Assembly: GCA_945875935.1 (NCBI GenBank)
Contig: CAMCNE010000099.1
Location: forward strand, 1-8,081
Origin: Bordetella parapertussis
GTDB taxonomy: Bacteria; Pseudomonadota; Gammaproteobacteria; Burkholderiales; Burkholderiaceae_C
Reading direction: 5' to 3'
DNA length: 8,081 nt
Shown: piece by piece, positions 1 to 7,359 of the stretch
How the letters are laid out: every line of letters starts with the position of its first letter
How positions within the stretch are numbered: position 1 is the first letter of the stretch
The notes under the pieces: generated by a model
What the model was told of the DNA's origin: nothing
The model's database searches: none
The model's input: the letters and a program-made list of their open reading frames with translations, nothing else
Program-made: the position numbers and the translations under genes

Positions 1-1
1 C

Positions 2-682
2 AAGTGCCAGTTGAGCGATGCGACGGCCGAGTTCGAGTTGGTCGGGTTTGCCGGCGAGCCGGCCCGCGACGCGGTCGGCCCTCTGCCAGTCTGGGGGCGT
101 GCCGAGCAGCAAGGCGCAGCCTGCATACGGCTGCCGGATGCTTCGGGCCTGATGCGCGCACTGCGGCTGGCCGAGCGGGGGCAAGGCGCCGAACTGCGTC
201 TGGCAGCGCACGCCACGGGCCTGGCGGCATGGCGCTGGCTCGAGGTGGAAAGCGCCGTCGCGGTGATCGAGGTCGCCACGGTCGATCAGTTCGTGCCGCA
301 GATGCTGAATTTCGAACTGATCGGCGCGGTCAATTTTCAAAAGGGCTGCTATCCGGGCCAGGAAGTGGTGGCCAGATCGCAATACCGTGGCACGGCCAAG
401 CGCAGAACCTTTTTGTTTGAATGCGATGAGCCGGCAAGCGCCGGTCAAGAGGTCTTCCATGCGCGTGACGCCAACCAGCCCGCTGGCATGGTGGTCAATG
501 CGGCAGGTTCTGTGGCCGCACAGGCTGCAGGCCCGCGCTGGCTTGCACTGATCGAAGTCAAGTTGTCGGCGCTCGATGACGCAGCACTTCACCTCGGCGC
601 GGCTGACGGTGCGGCGTTGAAGCGCTGCGCGATGCCTTACGAAGTGCCCATCGAACCAGCCGACAGCGGCATCGCCGGTTGA
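2..682 (+). CDS. ygfZ: YgfZ family folate-binding protein, 5' end cut off by the window
   Basis: This is the C-terminal two thirds of a YgfZ/GcvT-like protein, a tetrahydrofolate-binding protein that supports Fe-S cluster assembly or repair and, in Escherichia coli, tRNA modification by MiaB. The family signature K-G-C-Y-P-G-Q-E lies at 341-364, with the invariant Cys codon at 347-349, and is followed by the usual barrel-like C-terminal part. The reading frame is open to the left edge (Lys-Cys-Gln before a TTG at 11), so TTG 11 is not a credible start. Compared with about 326 residues in E. coli, roughly 100 N-terminal residues (most of the folate-binding core) are missing upstream. The stop is 12 bases before the next gene, which suggests an operon. 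The family is secure from the motif; the exact role in this organism is inferred. Confidence 0.9.
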   Translation, partial: KCQLSDATAEFELVGFAGEPARDAVGPLPVWGRAEQQGAACIRLPDASGLMRALRLAERGQGAELRLAAHATGLAAWRWLEVESAVAVIEVATVDQFVPQMLNFELIGAVNFQKGCYPGQEVVARSQYRGTAKRRTFLFECDEPASAGQEVFHARDANQPAGMVVNAAGSVAAQAAGPRWLALIEVKLSALDDAALHLGAADGAALKRCAMPYEVPIEPADSGIAG

Positions 683-694
683 GATCGGCGCCAC

Positions 695-1003
695 ATGCCC
701 AAAGAGCTGTTTGTGTACTACCGGGCTGAGGTTGCGAATGAGGCGGCCGTCGCGTCCGCCGTGAGCGGCATGCATGGCGACTTGCGGCTCGAAATCGCCT
801 CTTTGCGCGCGCGCTTGTTGCGCAGGCCACTGGCCGACGATGCGCATCAGCACACCTGGATGGAGACCTACTCGATCGACGGCGCCCATGATCACGACGG
901 CATCGACGAGCGCTGCGTGGCCCTGATCGAGCGGCATGCGCAGGCTTGGAGCGATCTGCGCAGCGGTCCCCGGCACCTGGAGATGTTCGAAGCATGTGCC
1001 TGA
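695..1003 (+). CDS. DUF4936 family small protein
   Basis: This is a 102-residue soluble protein without signal peptide or membrane segments. It starts with an F-V-Y-Y-R segment (residues 6-10) and has a central T-W-M-E-T-Y motif, matching what I recall of DUF4936, a betaproteobacterial family of unknown function commonly next to ygfZ and an NRDE gene. The small size and alternating hydrophobic pattern suggest a compact ferredoxin-like alpha/beta fold, but this is a guess. The ATG is 12 bases after the ygfZ stop, with only a weak purine stretch (GAGA, overlapping that stop) as ribosome site. Its 3' end overlaps the next start by 10 bases, so translation of the two is probably coupled. No catalytic residues can be named and I assign no function. 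Confidence 0.75.
   Translation: MPKELFVYYRAEVANEAAVASAVSGMHGDLRLEIASLRARLLRRPLADDAHQHTWMETYSIDGAHDHDGIDERCVALIERHAQAWSDLRSGPRHLEMFEACA
979..982 (+). promoter_or_regulatory. Ribosome binding site GGAG deciding the NRDE start
   Basis: GGAG sits inside the end of the DUF4936 gene, 11 bases before ATG 994. It supports that ATG, where the protein begins Met-Cys, over the in-frame ATG at 946, which has no comparable site and would add 16 low-complexity residues. Confidence 0.5.
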
Positions 1004-1935
1004 TCGCAATGGCGATTGACCAAAGCCGGCAATTTCCGCTGGTGATTGCGGCCAACCGCGACGAATACTTCGCCAGGCCTGCCGCACGCCTGGGTTGGTG
1101 GACGCCCGAAGGCGGTGGCCCGGCCATCCTGGCGGGACGCGATCTTCAACAAGGCGGTACCTGGCTTGGCCTGACCGCCGCGGGGCGCCTGGCGATGGTG
1201 ACCAATGTGCGCGATCCGAAACGCACCGATCCCGAAGCCCCATCGCGCGGAGCGATCGTGCCGCGTTGGCTGTCCGGGCGTGAGCCCACCGACAGGTTCT
1301 GGAGCCGCACCATGCTGTCGGGCTACAACGGCTTCAACCTGATCGCCGCTGATTTCAGGCGCGGCGAGTGCTTCTGGGGGTCTACTCTGGGGGCAAGCAC
1401 CCAGCGTCTTGAGCAAGGGGTCTTCGGGGTTTCCAATGCCTCGCTCGACACCCCATGGCCGAAGACCGACCGTGTCAAGGCGGGTCTGACACGGTCATTG
1501 GCTGATGCGCGCTCGCTGTCCGAACTCACAACGGCGCTGTTCAGCGTGCTGTCAGACCGCAGCCTTGCCGATGACGCACAACTGCCCTCCACCGGCGTCA
1601 CGCTCGATGTCGAGCGGCAGTTGTCGTCGGTGTTCATCCGCACGCCAGACCACAGCTATGGCACCCGCTGCTCCACCTTGATCGTCAGCGAGCGTGTAGG
1701 TCGAGACGTCGTCACCCACGTGTTCGAACGAAGTTTCAGCGCCACAGGTGCTGCCGCCTTGCTGCGCCAGGCCACGCTCAAGCGCTGGCCGCCGCGCTAC
1801 ACCGACGCCGCAGATTCGCTGCCGGTGGCCGAGTCCGAGGTGACCGAGGGCGCGGGCGATTCCACCGCCGAGCCGGTGGCACCCAAGCGCACACGGGTGC
1901 GCAGCCTGCTCAAGCCGGTGGCAACCCGCCGCTGA
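994..1935 (+). CDS. NRDE (TANGO2-like) family protein
   Basis: This 313-residue protein belongs to the NRDE/TANGO2 family. The Asn-Arg-Asp-Glu motif is at residues 21-24, followed by GGTWLG and T-N-V-R-D-P. Starting at 994 places Cys at position 2, the conserved N-terminal cysteine typical of the family, whose fold resembles N-terminal nucleophile hydrolases. That is the main reason to prefer this start over the upstream in-frame ATG at 946. Animal members are linked to heme trafficking and Golgi/mitochondrial lipid homeostasis; the bacterial role is poorly known and I do not assign a reaction. The last 30 or so residues are polar and basic (Arg/Lys/Pro-rich) and look like a disordered, lineage-specific tail. 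It overlaps DUF4936 by 10 bases and is probably the last gene of the ygfZ operon, converging on aceA. Confidence 0.85.
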   Translation: MCLIAMAIDQSRQFPLVIAANRDEYFARPAARLGWWTPEGGGPAILAGRDLQQGGTWLGLTAAGRLAMVTNVRDPKRTDPEAPSRGAIVPRWLSGREPTDRFWSRTMLSGYNGFNLIAADFRRGECFWGSTLGASTQRLEQGVFGVSNASLDTPWPKTDRVKAGLTRSLADARSLSELTTALFSVLSDRSLADDAQLPSTGVTLDVERQLSSVFIRTPDHSYGTRCSTLIVSERVGRDVVTHVFERSFSATGAAALLRQATLKRWPPRYTDAADSLPVAESEVTEGAGDSTAEPVAPKRTRVRSLLKPVATRR

Positions 1936-1944
1936 GGCTCAGCG
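1930..1944. repeat. 15-base inverted repeat across the NRDE stop codon
   Basis: CGCTGAGGCTCAGCG has 7-base perfect arms around a single central base and includes the TGA stop of the NRDE gene. In RNA it would give a 6-pair stem with a 3-base loop. No U-run follows on the + strand, so it is not a classical intrinsic terminator. It may protect the mRNA 3' end, or may be chance in GC-rich DNA. Confidence 0.4.
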
Positions 1945-1977
1945 CAGACAGGGGTTGCCCAGCGCCTGCGCATCGGC

Positions 1978-2016
1978 AAAACAAAACAGCCCGAAGACCA
2001 AGGTCTTTCGGGCTGT
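1978..2016 (-). terminator. Intrinsic terminator of aceA
   Basis: An inverted repeat (arms about 1986-1999 and 2002-2016, about 14 bases with one bulged base) forms a strong GC-rich stem. Read on the - strand it is followed directly by TTTTGTTTT (1986 down to 1978), the U-rich tail expected of a Rho-independent terminator. It lies about 40 bases after the aceA stop. Read on the + strand the stem has no T-run immediately after it, so its strength toward the NRDE transcript is uncertain. Confidence 0.85.
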
Positions 2017-2019
2017 GAA

Positions 2020-2040
2020 CTGTCCCGAAGGGCAGAATTT
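2020..2040. terminator. Second small hairpin between NRDE and aceA
   Basis: CTGTCCCGAAGGGCAG (2020-2035) forms a 6-pair stem, including one G-U pair, in + strand RNA and is followed by AATTTT. On the - strand it would have a UUCG loop but a C-A mismatch in the stem. It may be a weak terminator for the NRDE transcript, complementing the stronger aceA terminator next to it. The short stem and short T-run make this tentative. Confidence 0.35.
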
Positions 2041-2055
2041 TCAACACCGCAGCGA

Positions 2056-3354
<1,299 letters not shown>

Positions 3355-3362
3355 GAGTGAGA

Positions 3363-3367
3363 CTCCA
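3363..3367 (-). promoter_or_regulatory. Ribosome binding site of aceA
   Basis: Reading the - strand, TGGAG ends 8 bases before the aceA ATG. This is good spacing and supports the chosen start. Confidence 0.7.
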
Positions 3368-3469
3368 GTTGGGAAAGTTGAGAAGAAACGAAGAGAAAAG
3401 AAGCAAAAATCGGGCTAGACCGCAAACTTGGTCCAGTCCGAGAGGATACGGTCGCGCGGGTCAAATTGG

Positions 3470-3492
3470 AAGACTTATGTCTTATATAAGAC
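3470..3492. promoter_or_regulatory. Three-half-site operator array upstream of aceA
   Basis: AAGAC (3470-3474), GTCTT (3479-3483) and AAGAC (3488-3492) are separated by exactly 4 bases each, making two overlapping inverted repeats that share the middle arm. The right-hand one is a perfect 14-base palindrome, GTCTTATATAAGAC. Such spacing (9 bases from arm to arm) is typical of dimeric helix-turn-helix regulators, for example of the GntR type. It lies 116-138 bases upstream of the aceA start and on top of the best -10 candidate, so repression of aceA is the simplest reading. Action on speB, whose start is about 115 bases to the other side, is possible. The regulator is not identified. Confidence 0.6.
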
Positions 3493-3508
3493 CAAATTTA
3501 TTTCCCAA
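3481..3508 (-). promoter_or_regulatory. Candidate sigma-70 promoter of aceA
   Basis: On the - strand, TTGGGA (3508-3503) and TATAAG (3486-3481) are 16 bases apart in the only AT-rich stretch upstream of aceA. The -10 element lies inside the half-site array. A start about 7 bases beyond would give a leader of roughly 120 bases. Both boxes are imperfect, so the exact position is uncertain. Confidence 0.35.
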
Positions 3509-3607
3509 TGAAAACAAGAGCTTGCCAGCCTGATTTCATGATGCGACAACCCATTTTGCGAAGCGATAAATTTTGATGCAGTGCAGCAAGATCCGCGAGC
3601 CACAACG

Positions 3608-4543
3608 ATGACGTCTTTTGCATATTTGTCGACCGGCGGCTTTTTGAAAGCTCCCGCAGCCGAGTTGTCCGACGGCCGCCGTGCGCACTACGCCGTGGCG
3701 GGCGTGGCCTGGGACGGCTCGGTCACGAACCGCCCCGGTGCGCGGTTCGGCCCCGGCGCCATCCGGCAGGCCAGCCACATGCTGTGTGACGGCATTCACC
3801 CGCTGTTCGATGTGTCGCCGGTGGGTCAGCTCATCGATGTCGGTGATCTGCCTTTGCCCAACACCAGCATCGAGCGCATGCGCCAAGCGATGGCACCGCT
3901 GGTCGATTCGCTGCTCGCCCAGCACCACATGGTGTGGCTCGGTGGCGATCACTCGATCACCCTGCCCTTGCTACGCGCCCACAAGGCCAGGCTCGGCCAG
4001 CCGCTGGCGGTGCTGCATTTCGATGCGCACTGCGACACCTGGACCGATCATTTCGGCGAGCCCAGCGGCCACGGCACCTGGGTGCATGAAGCCTTTGAAG
4101 AAGGCCTGGTGCTGCCTCAGTGCTTCACGCAGATCGGCATTCGATCGGCCGGCGAGCGCTGTGCCCGCGAGTACGTGAGCGACCGTGGTGGGGTGATCCA
4201 CACCGCGCGTGAGTTGCGTGGGCTGGAAAGCCCATCGCAGCTCAAGCCGGTCACCGAGGGCATCCGGCAGCGGCTGGTTGCGCATGGCAACCCGCCGCTG
4301 TATCTCACCATCGACATCGATTGCCTCGACCCCGCGTTTGCCCCCGGCACCGGCACGCCCGAACCCGGCGGCATGAGCACCAACCAGGTGTTGAGCGTGA
4401 TTGAAGAACTGGCCGACCTGCCCTTCATTGGCATGGATTGCGTCGAGGTGGCTCCGGCCTATGACCATGCAGAGCTCACCAGCAACGCCGCAGCCAATTT
4501 TGTGTGGACCTATCTGTGTGGCCAGCTGGCCAAGCGCGCCTGA
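3608..4543 (+). CDS. speB: Agmatinase (ureohydrolase family)
   Basis: This 311-residue enzyme of the arginase/agmatinase family most likely hydrolyses agmatine to putrescine and urea. The manganese ligands are all present: H115 in G-G-D-H-S-I-T, D139/H141/D143 in F-D-A-H-C-D-T, and D236/D238 in T-I-D-I-D-C-L-D-P. The G-T-G-T-P stretch (247-251), S-G-H-G-T near 153-157 and V-E-V-A-P-A-Y-D (279-286) resemble E. coli SpeB more than arginase. ATG 3608 was chosen because the protein then aligns with SpeB near its first residues; a GTG at 3581 is in frame, and neither has a strong ribosome site. It is the first gene of a polyamine cluster, 29 bases before the aminotransferase and divergent from aceA. 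Guanidinobutyrase or another guanidino-acid hydrolase is the main alternative and would also feed GABA. Confidence 0.82.
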   Translation: MTSFAYLSTGGFLKAPAAELSDGRRAHYAVAGVAWDGSVTNRPGARFGPGAIRQASHMLCDGIHPLFDVSPVGQLIDVGDLPLPNTSIERMRQAMAPLVDSLLAQHHMVWLGGDHSITLPLLRAHKARLGQPLAVLHFDAHCDTWTDHFGEPSGHGTWVHEAFEEGLVLPQCFTQIGIRSAGERCAREYVSDRGGVIHTARELRGLESPSQLKPVTEGIRQRLVAHGNPPLYLTIDIDCLDPAFAPGTGTPEPGGMSTNQVLSVIEELADLPFIGMDCVEVAPAYDHAELTSNAAANFVWTYLCGQLAKRA

Positions 4544-4572
4544 ACAACGACACCCCAACCGAAAGACCACCC

Positions 4573-5877
4573 ATGCCCAAGCTCGACGCCTACTGGATGC
4601 CCTTCACCGCCAACCGCCAGTTCAAGTCGGCGCCGCGTCTGGTCTCCAGGGCCGAAGGCATGTACTTCACCACCCCCGAAGGCCGACGCGTGCTCGACGG
4701 CGTGGCGGGCTTGTGGTGCGTCAACGCGGGGCATGCCCGGCCGCGCATCACTCAAGCCATCCAGGCCCAGGCCGCCGAGCTTGACTTCGCCCCGCCCTTC
4801 CAGATGGCACACCCCAAGGTGTTCGAACTCGCCGAGCGGCTGGTCGAGCTCACGCCTGACGGGCTCGACAAGGTGTTCTTCACCAACTCGGGTTCCGAGT
4901 CGGTCGAAACCGCCTTGAAGATGGCTCTGGCCTATCACCGCGTTCGCGGCGAGGGCCAGCGCACCCGGCTGATCGGACGCGAACGCGGCTATCACGGGGT
5001 CAACTTTGGCGGCATTTCGGTCGGTGGCATGGTGGGCAACCGCAAGATGTTTGGCGCGATGCTCGGCGGCGTGGATCACATCCGGCACACGCACGATCCG
5101 GCGCGCAACGCATTCACACGTGGCCAACCCGAGCATGGCGCCGAGCTGGCCGATGACCTTGAGCGTATGGTCGCGCTGCACGACGCGTCGACCATCGCGG
5201 CGGTCATCGTCGAGCCGCTGGCGGGATCCACCGGCGTGCTGGTGCCTCCCAAAGGTTATCTGGAACGACTGCGCTCGATTTGCGACCGCCACGGCATCTT
5301 GCTCATCTTTGACGAGGTGATCACCGGCTTCGGGCGCCTGGGTTCGCCTTTCGCGGCCAACCACTTCGGCGTCACGCCCGACCTGATGACGGTGGCCAAG
5401 GGCCTGACCAATGGTTGCGTGCCGATGGGTGCGGTGTTTGCGCAGCAGTTCATTCACGACGCCTTCATGAACGGCCCCGAGCACCTGATCGAGTTCTTTC
5501 ACGGCTACACCTACTCGGGTCACCCACTGGCCTGCGCGGCCTCACTCGCCACGCTCGACACCTATGCTGAAGAAGGTTTGCTGACCCGCGGCCGCGAGAT
5601 GGCCGGCTTCTTCGAAGAGGCTGTGCACACGCTGGACGGCCTGCCCAACGTGATCGACGTTCGCAACCTGGGTCTGGTGGGCGGCATCGAACTCGCGCCC
5701 ATCGCGGGCGAACCCGGCAAGCGCGCCTTCCAGGTCTTTCTCGATTGCTGGGAGCACGGCGTGCTGGTGCGCAACACCGGCGACACGATCGCGCTGTCGC
5801 CACCCTTGATCATCGAAAAGCAGCACATCGAGCACATCGTCGGCACGCTGGCCGGCGCCATTGCGCGCGCGTCCTGA
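4573..5877 (+). CDS. Class III omega-amino acid:pyruvate aminotransferase
   Basis: This 434-residue PLP enzyme of the class III (acetylornithine/GABA/beta-alanine) aminotransferases is expected to move the terminal amino group of an omega-amino acid or amine to pyruvate, giving alanine and an aldehyde. The N-terminal Y-W-M-P-F-T-A-N-R-Q-F and G-L-W-C-V-N-A-G-H (46-54) are hallmarks I recall from beta-alanine:pyruvate transaminases of Pseudomonas. The phosphate-binding S-G-S is at 106-108, D247 starts D-E-V-I-T-G-F-G-R, and K276 (T-V-A-K-G-L) is the PLP lysine. ATG 4573 gives the family length; the frame stays open upstream into speB, but that extension is not conserved. In this cluster the likely substrates are GABA, beta-alanine or putrescine; which one cannot be told from sequence. 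It is followed after 9 bases by puuB. Confidence 0.88.
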   Translation: MPKLDAYWMPFTANRQFKSAPRLVSRAEGMYFTTPEGRRVLDGVAGLWCVNAGHARPRITQAIQAQAAELDFAPPFQMAHPKVFELAERLVELTPDGLDKVFFTNSGSESVETALKMALAYHRVRGEGQRTRLIGRERGYHGVNFGGISVGGMVGNRKMFGAMLGGVDHIRHTHDPARNAFTRGQPEHGAELADDLERMVALHDASTIAAVIVEPLAGSTGVLVPPKGYLERLRSICDRHGILLIFDEVITGFGRLGSPFAANHFGVTPDLMTVAKGLTNGCVPMGAVFAQQFIHDAFMNGPEHLIEFFHGYTYSGHPLACAASLATLDTYAEEGLLTRGREMAGFFEEAVHTLDGLPNVIDVRNLGLVGGIELAPIAGEPGKRAFQVFLDCWEHGVLVRNTGDTIALSPPLIIEKQHIEHIVGTLAGAIARAS

Positions 5878-5886
5878 GCGCAACCC

Positions 5887-7257
5887 ATGGGCTTTCTCGA
5901 CACCGACCGCGACCTCGCTCGTCACTCGTACTACAACGCCACCGCCCAGCGCGATCAGTCATACCTGTCGCTGGACGGCGAGGTCGATTGCGATGTGGCC
6001 GTGGTCGGTGGCGGTCTGGCGGGCTTGTCGGCGGCCATCGAGTTGGCCGATCGGGGCCACAAGGTGGTCGTGCTCGAGGCCCAGCAGATCGGCTGGGGCG
6101 CATCCGGGCGCAATGGGGGGCAGGCGATTGCAGGGCTGGCTTGCGATCAGCAGATTGTTGAATCCCAGCTCGGCATGGACGAGGCGCGCCGGGTGTGGGG
6201 CGTGACGCTCGAAGGGCTCTCGCTGATACAGCAACGCTGCGAACGCTTCGGCATCGAATGCGATTGGCGCGCCGGCTACATGAGCCTGGCCGTCGGGCCG
6301 CGCAAGGCGCGCGAGTTGCGGGTCTGGCAAGAACGCATGCAAGGTCAGTACGGCTTTGACACCACCTGGATCGACTCAGCGCAAATGCCCGAGTGGATCG
6401 CCAGCCCGCGCTTTCACGGCGGTGTGTTCGATCCGCTGTCCGGGCACCTGCATCCTTTGAAGTACACGCTGGGTCTGGCGCGCGGGGCGGCCAGTCTGGG
6501 CGTGCAACTGCACGAGAACTCGGCCGTCACCGGCTTCGAAGCCGCAGCACAGCCGGGCGGCAGCCACCGATTGCGCACGGCCCGAGGCAGCGTGCGCGCA
6601 TCGCATGTGCTGCTGGCCGGCAATGTCTACCTGCGCGGCATCGCCCCGGTGCTCGAGTCACGCATCATGCCGGTGGGCACCTACATCGTGGCATCCGAGC
6701 CGATCGACCCTGAGGTGGCTCGCTCGCTGATCCCCAGTGGGTCGGCGGTGTGCGACACCAACTTTGTGCTCGACTATTTCCGCCTCGTCGAAGACGCAGC
6801 GTGCAACCGGCCGGCCGCAGCGCCTGCGGCCACCGAGCACCGCATGCTCTATGGCGGGCGCGTGAGCTACACCACCTCGACGCCAGCCAACCTCGAAGCC
6901 ACCATGCAGCAGCGCATGGCCGCCACCTTTCCGCAACTCAAGGGCACGCGCATCGAGTTCACCTGGGGCGGCTTTGTCGACATCTCGATGAGCCGCGCGC
7001 CGGATTTCGGCCGGCTGTCTGATCGCCAGCGCGACCCGCGCCTGGCCAGCGTGTATTACCTGCAAGGCTTCTCGGGACACGGTTTGGCGCTGACCGGCAT
7101 CGCCGGAAAAATGGTGGCCGAGGCGATCGATGGCGACGCCAGCCGACTTGATACCTTCAGCCGATTGCGCCATCGCAGCTTTCCGGGAGGCTCCTTGCTG
7201 CGCACGCCGGCGCTGCTGTTGGCCACCACTTACCACCGGCTCAGGGATCTGCTTTGA
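5887..7257 (+). CDS. puuB: FAD-dependent oxidase, probable gamma-glutamylputrescine oxidoreductase
   Basis: This 456-residue flavoprotein belongs to the DAO (D-amino acid oxidase/glycine oxidase) family. The FAD-binding V-V-G-G-G-L-A-G is at residues 39-46, the ribose-binding Glu is E64 (V-V-V-L-E-A), G-A-S-G-R-N-G-G is at 71-78, and the C-terminal G-F-S-G-H-G is at 394-399. The layout with a roughly 30-residue lead before the Rossmann motif, and the puuD neighbour, point to PuuB, which oxidises gamma-glutamyl-putrescine to the aldehyde, releasing ammonia and hydrogen peroxide. It is about 30 residues longer than E. coli PuuB (426). Part of the excess is an Ala/Pro-rich insertion of about 12 residues near 304-316, in a loop between D-Y-F-R-L and L-Y-G-G. 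It starts 9 bases after the aminotransferase stop. Another amine or glycine oxidase is the alternative. Confidence 0.8.
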   Translation: MGFLDTDRDLARHSYYNATAQRDQSYLSLDGEVDCDVAVVGGGLAGLSAAIELADRGHKVVVLEAQQIGWGASGRNGGQAIAGLACDQQIVESQLGMDEARRVWGVTLEGLSLIQQRCERFGIECDWRAGYMSLAVGPRKARELRVWQERMQGQYGFDTTWIDSAQMPEWIASPRFHGGVFDPLSGHLHPLKYTLGLARGAASLGVQLHENSAVTGFEAAAQPGGSHRLRTARGSVRASHVLLAGNVYLRGIAPVLESRIMPVGTYIVASEPIDPEVARSLIPSGSAVCDTNFVLDYFRLVEDAACNRPAAAPAATEHRMLYGGRVSYTTSTPANLEATMQQRMAATFPQLKGTRIEFTWGGFVDISMSRAPDFGRLSDRQRDPRLASVYYLQGFSGHGLALTGIAGKMVAEAIDGDASRLDTFSRLRHRSFPGGSLLRTPALLLATTYHRLRDLL

Positions 7258-7311
7258 CAGCGCTCGCCGCGCCTGCGTTTTCAGGTGATCATCGCAGCGT
7301 CAAATCCCCTT

Positions 7312-7328
7312 GGGCTTGCTAATTGCTA
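7312..7328 (+). promoter_or_regulatory. Candidate sigma-54 promoter before puuD
   Basis: In the puuB-puuD gap, GG at 7313-7314 and GC at 7325-7326 are separated by exactly 10 bases, the spacing required for sigma-54 (-24/-12) promoters. The -12 box reads TTGCT, a full match to TTGCW; the -24 box (GGGCTT against TGGCAC) is only half matched. A start about 12 bases downstream of the -12 box would leave a leader of about 20 bases that still contains the puuD ribosome site. The arms GCTA (7318-7321) and TAGC (7327-7330) also form a small inverted repeat here. Confidence 0.35.
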
Positions 7329-7346
7329 GCGTTTTTCCAACCTGAC

Positions 7347-7353
7347 GAAGAAG
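7347..7353 (+). promoter_or_regulatory. Ribosome binding site of puuD
   Basis: The purine run GAAGAAG ends 6 bases before ATG 7360 and supports that start. Confidence 0.5.
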
Positions 7354-7359
7354 TCTGTC

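Noticed and set aside
946..993. Upstream in-frame ATG of the NRDE gene
   Set aside because: It would bury the conserved N-terminal Met-Cys and add 16 residues unlike the family. ATG 994 has a GGAG site and fits the family start.
1942..1971. GCGCAG...CTGCGC inverted repeat with an 18-base loop
   Set aside because: The arms are short and GC-rich, the loop is large and no T-run follows on the + strand; chance is likely.
1943..2020. Short - strand peptide reading through the aceA terminator, ending A-L-G-N-P-C-L-R
   Set aside because: It lies on the terminator stem and T-run, has no start or ribosome site of its own, and is most simply translated hairpin sequence.
3541..3576. Possible sigma-70 promoter of speB (GACAAC, 16 bases, TAAATT)
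   Set aside because: Both boxes are poor and the region is AT-rich anyway. The cluster's promoter probably lies in 3490-3600, but I cannot place it.
3581..3607. GTG start for speB
   Set aside because: It would add nine residues with no family support and no ribosome site. ATG 3608 is preferred, though not proven.
4510..5523. 337-codon open frame on the - strand opposite the aminotransferase
   Set aside because: It is antisense to a gene with all class III aminotransferase motifs, and its His/Arg/Val-rich product resembles no family I know.
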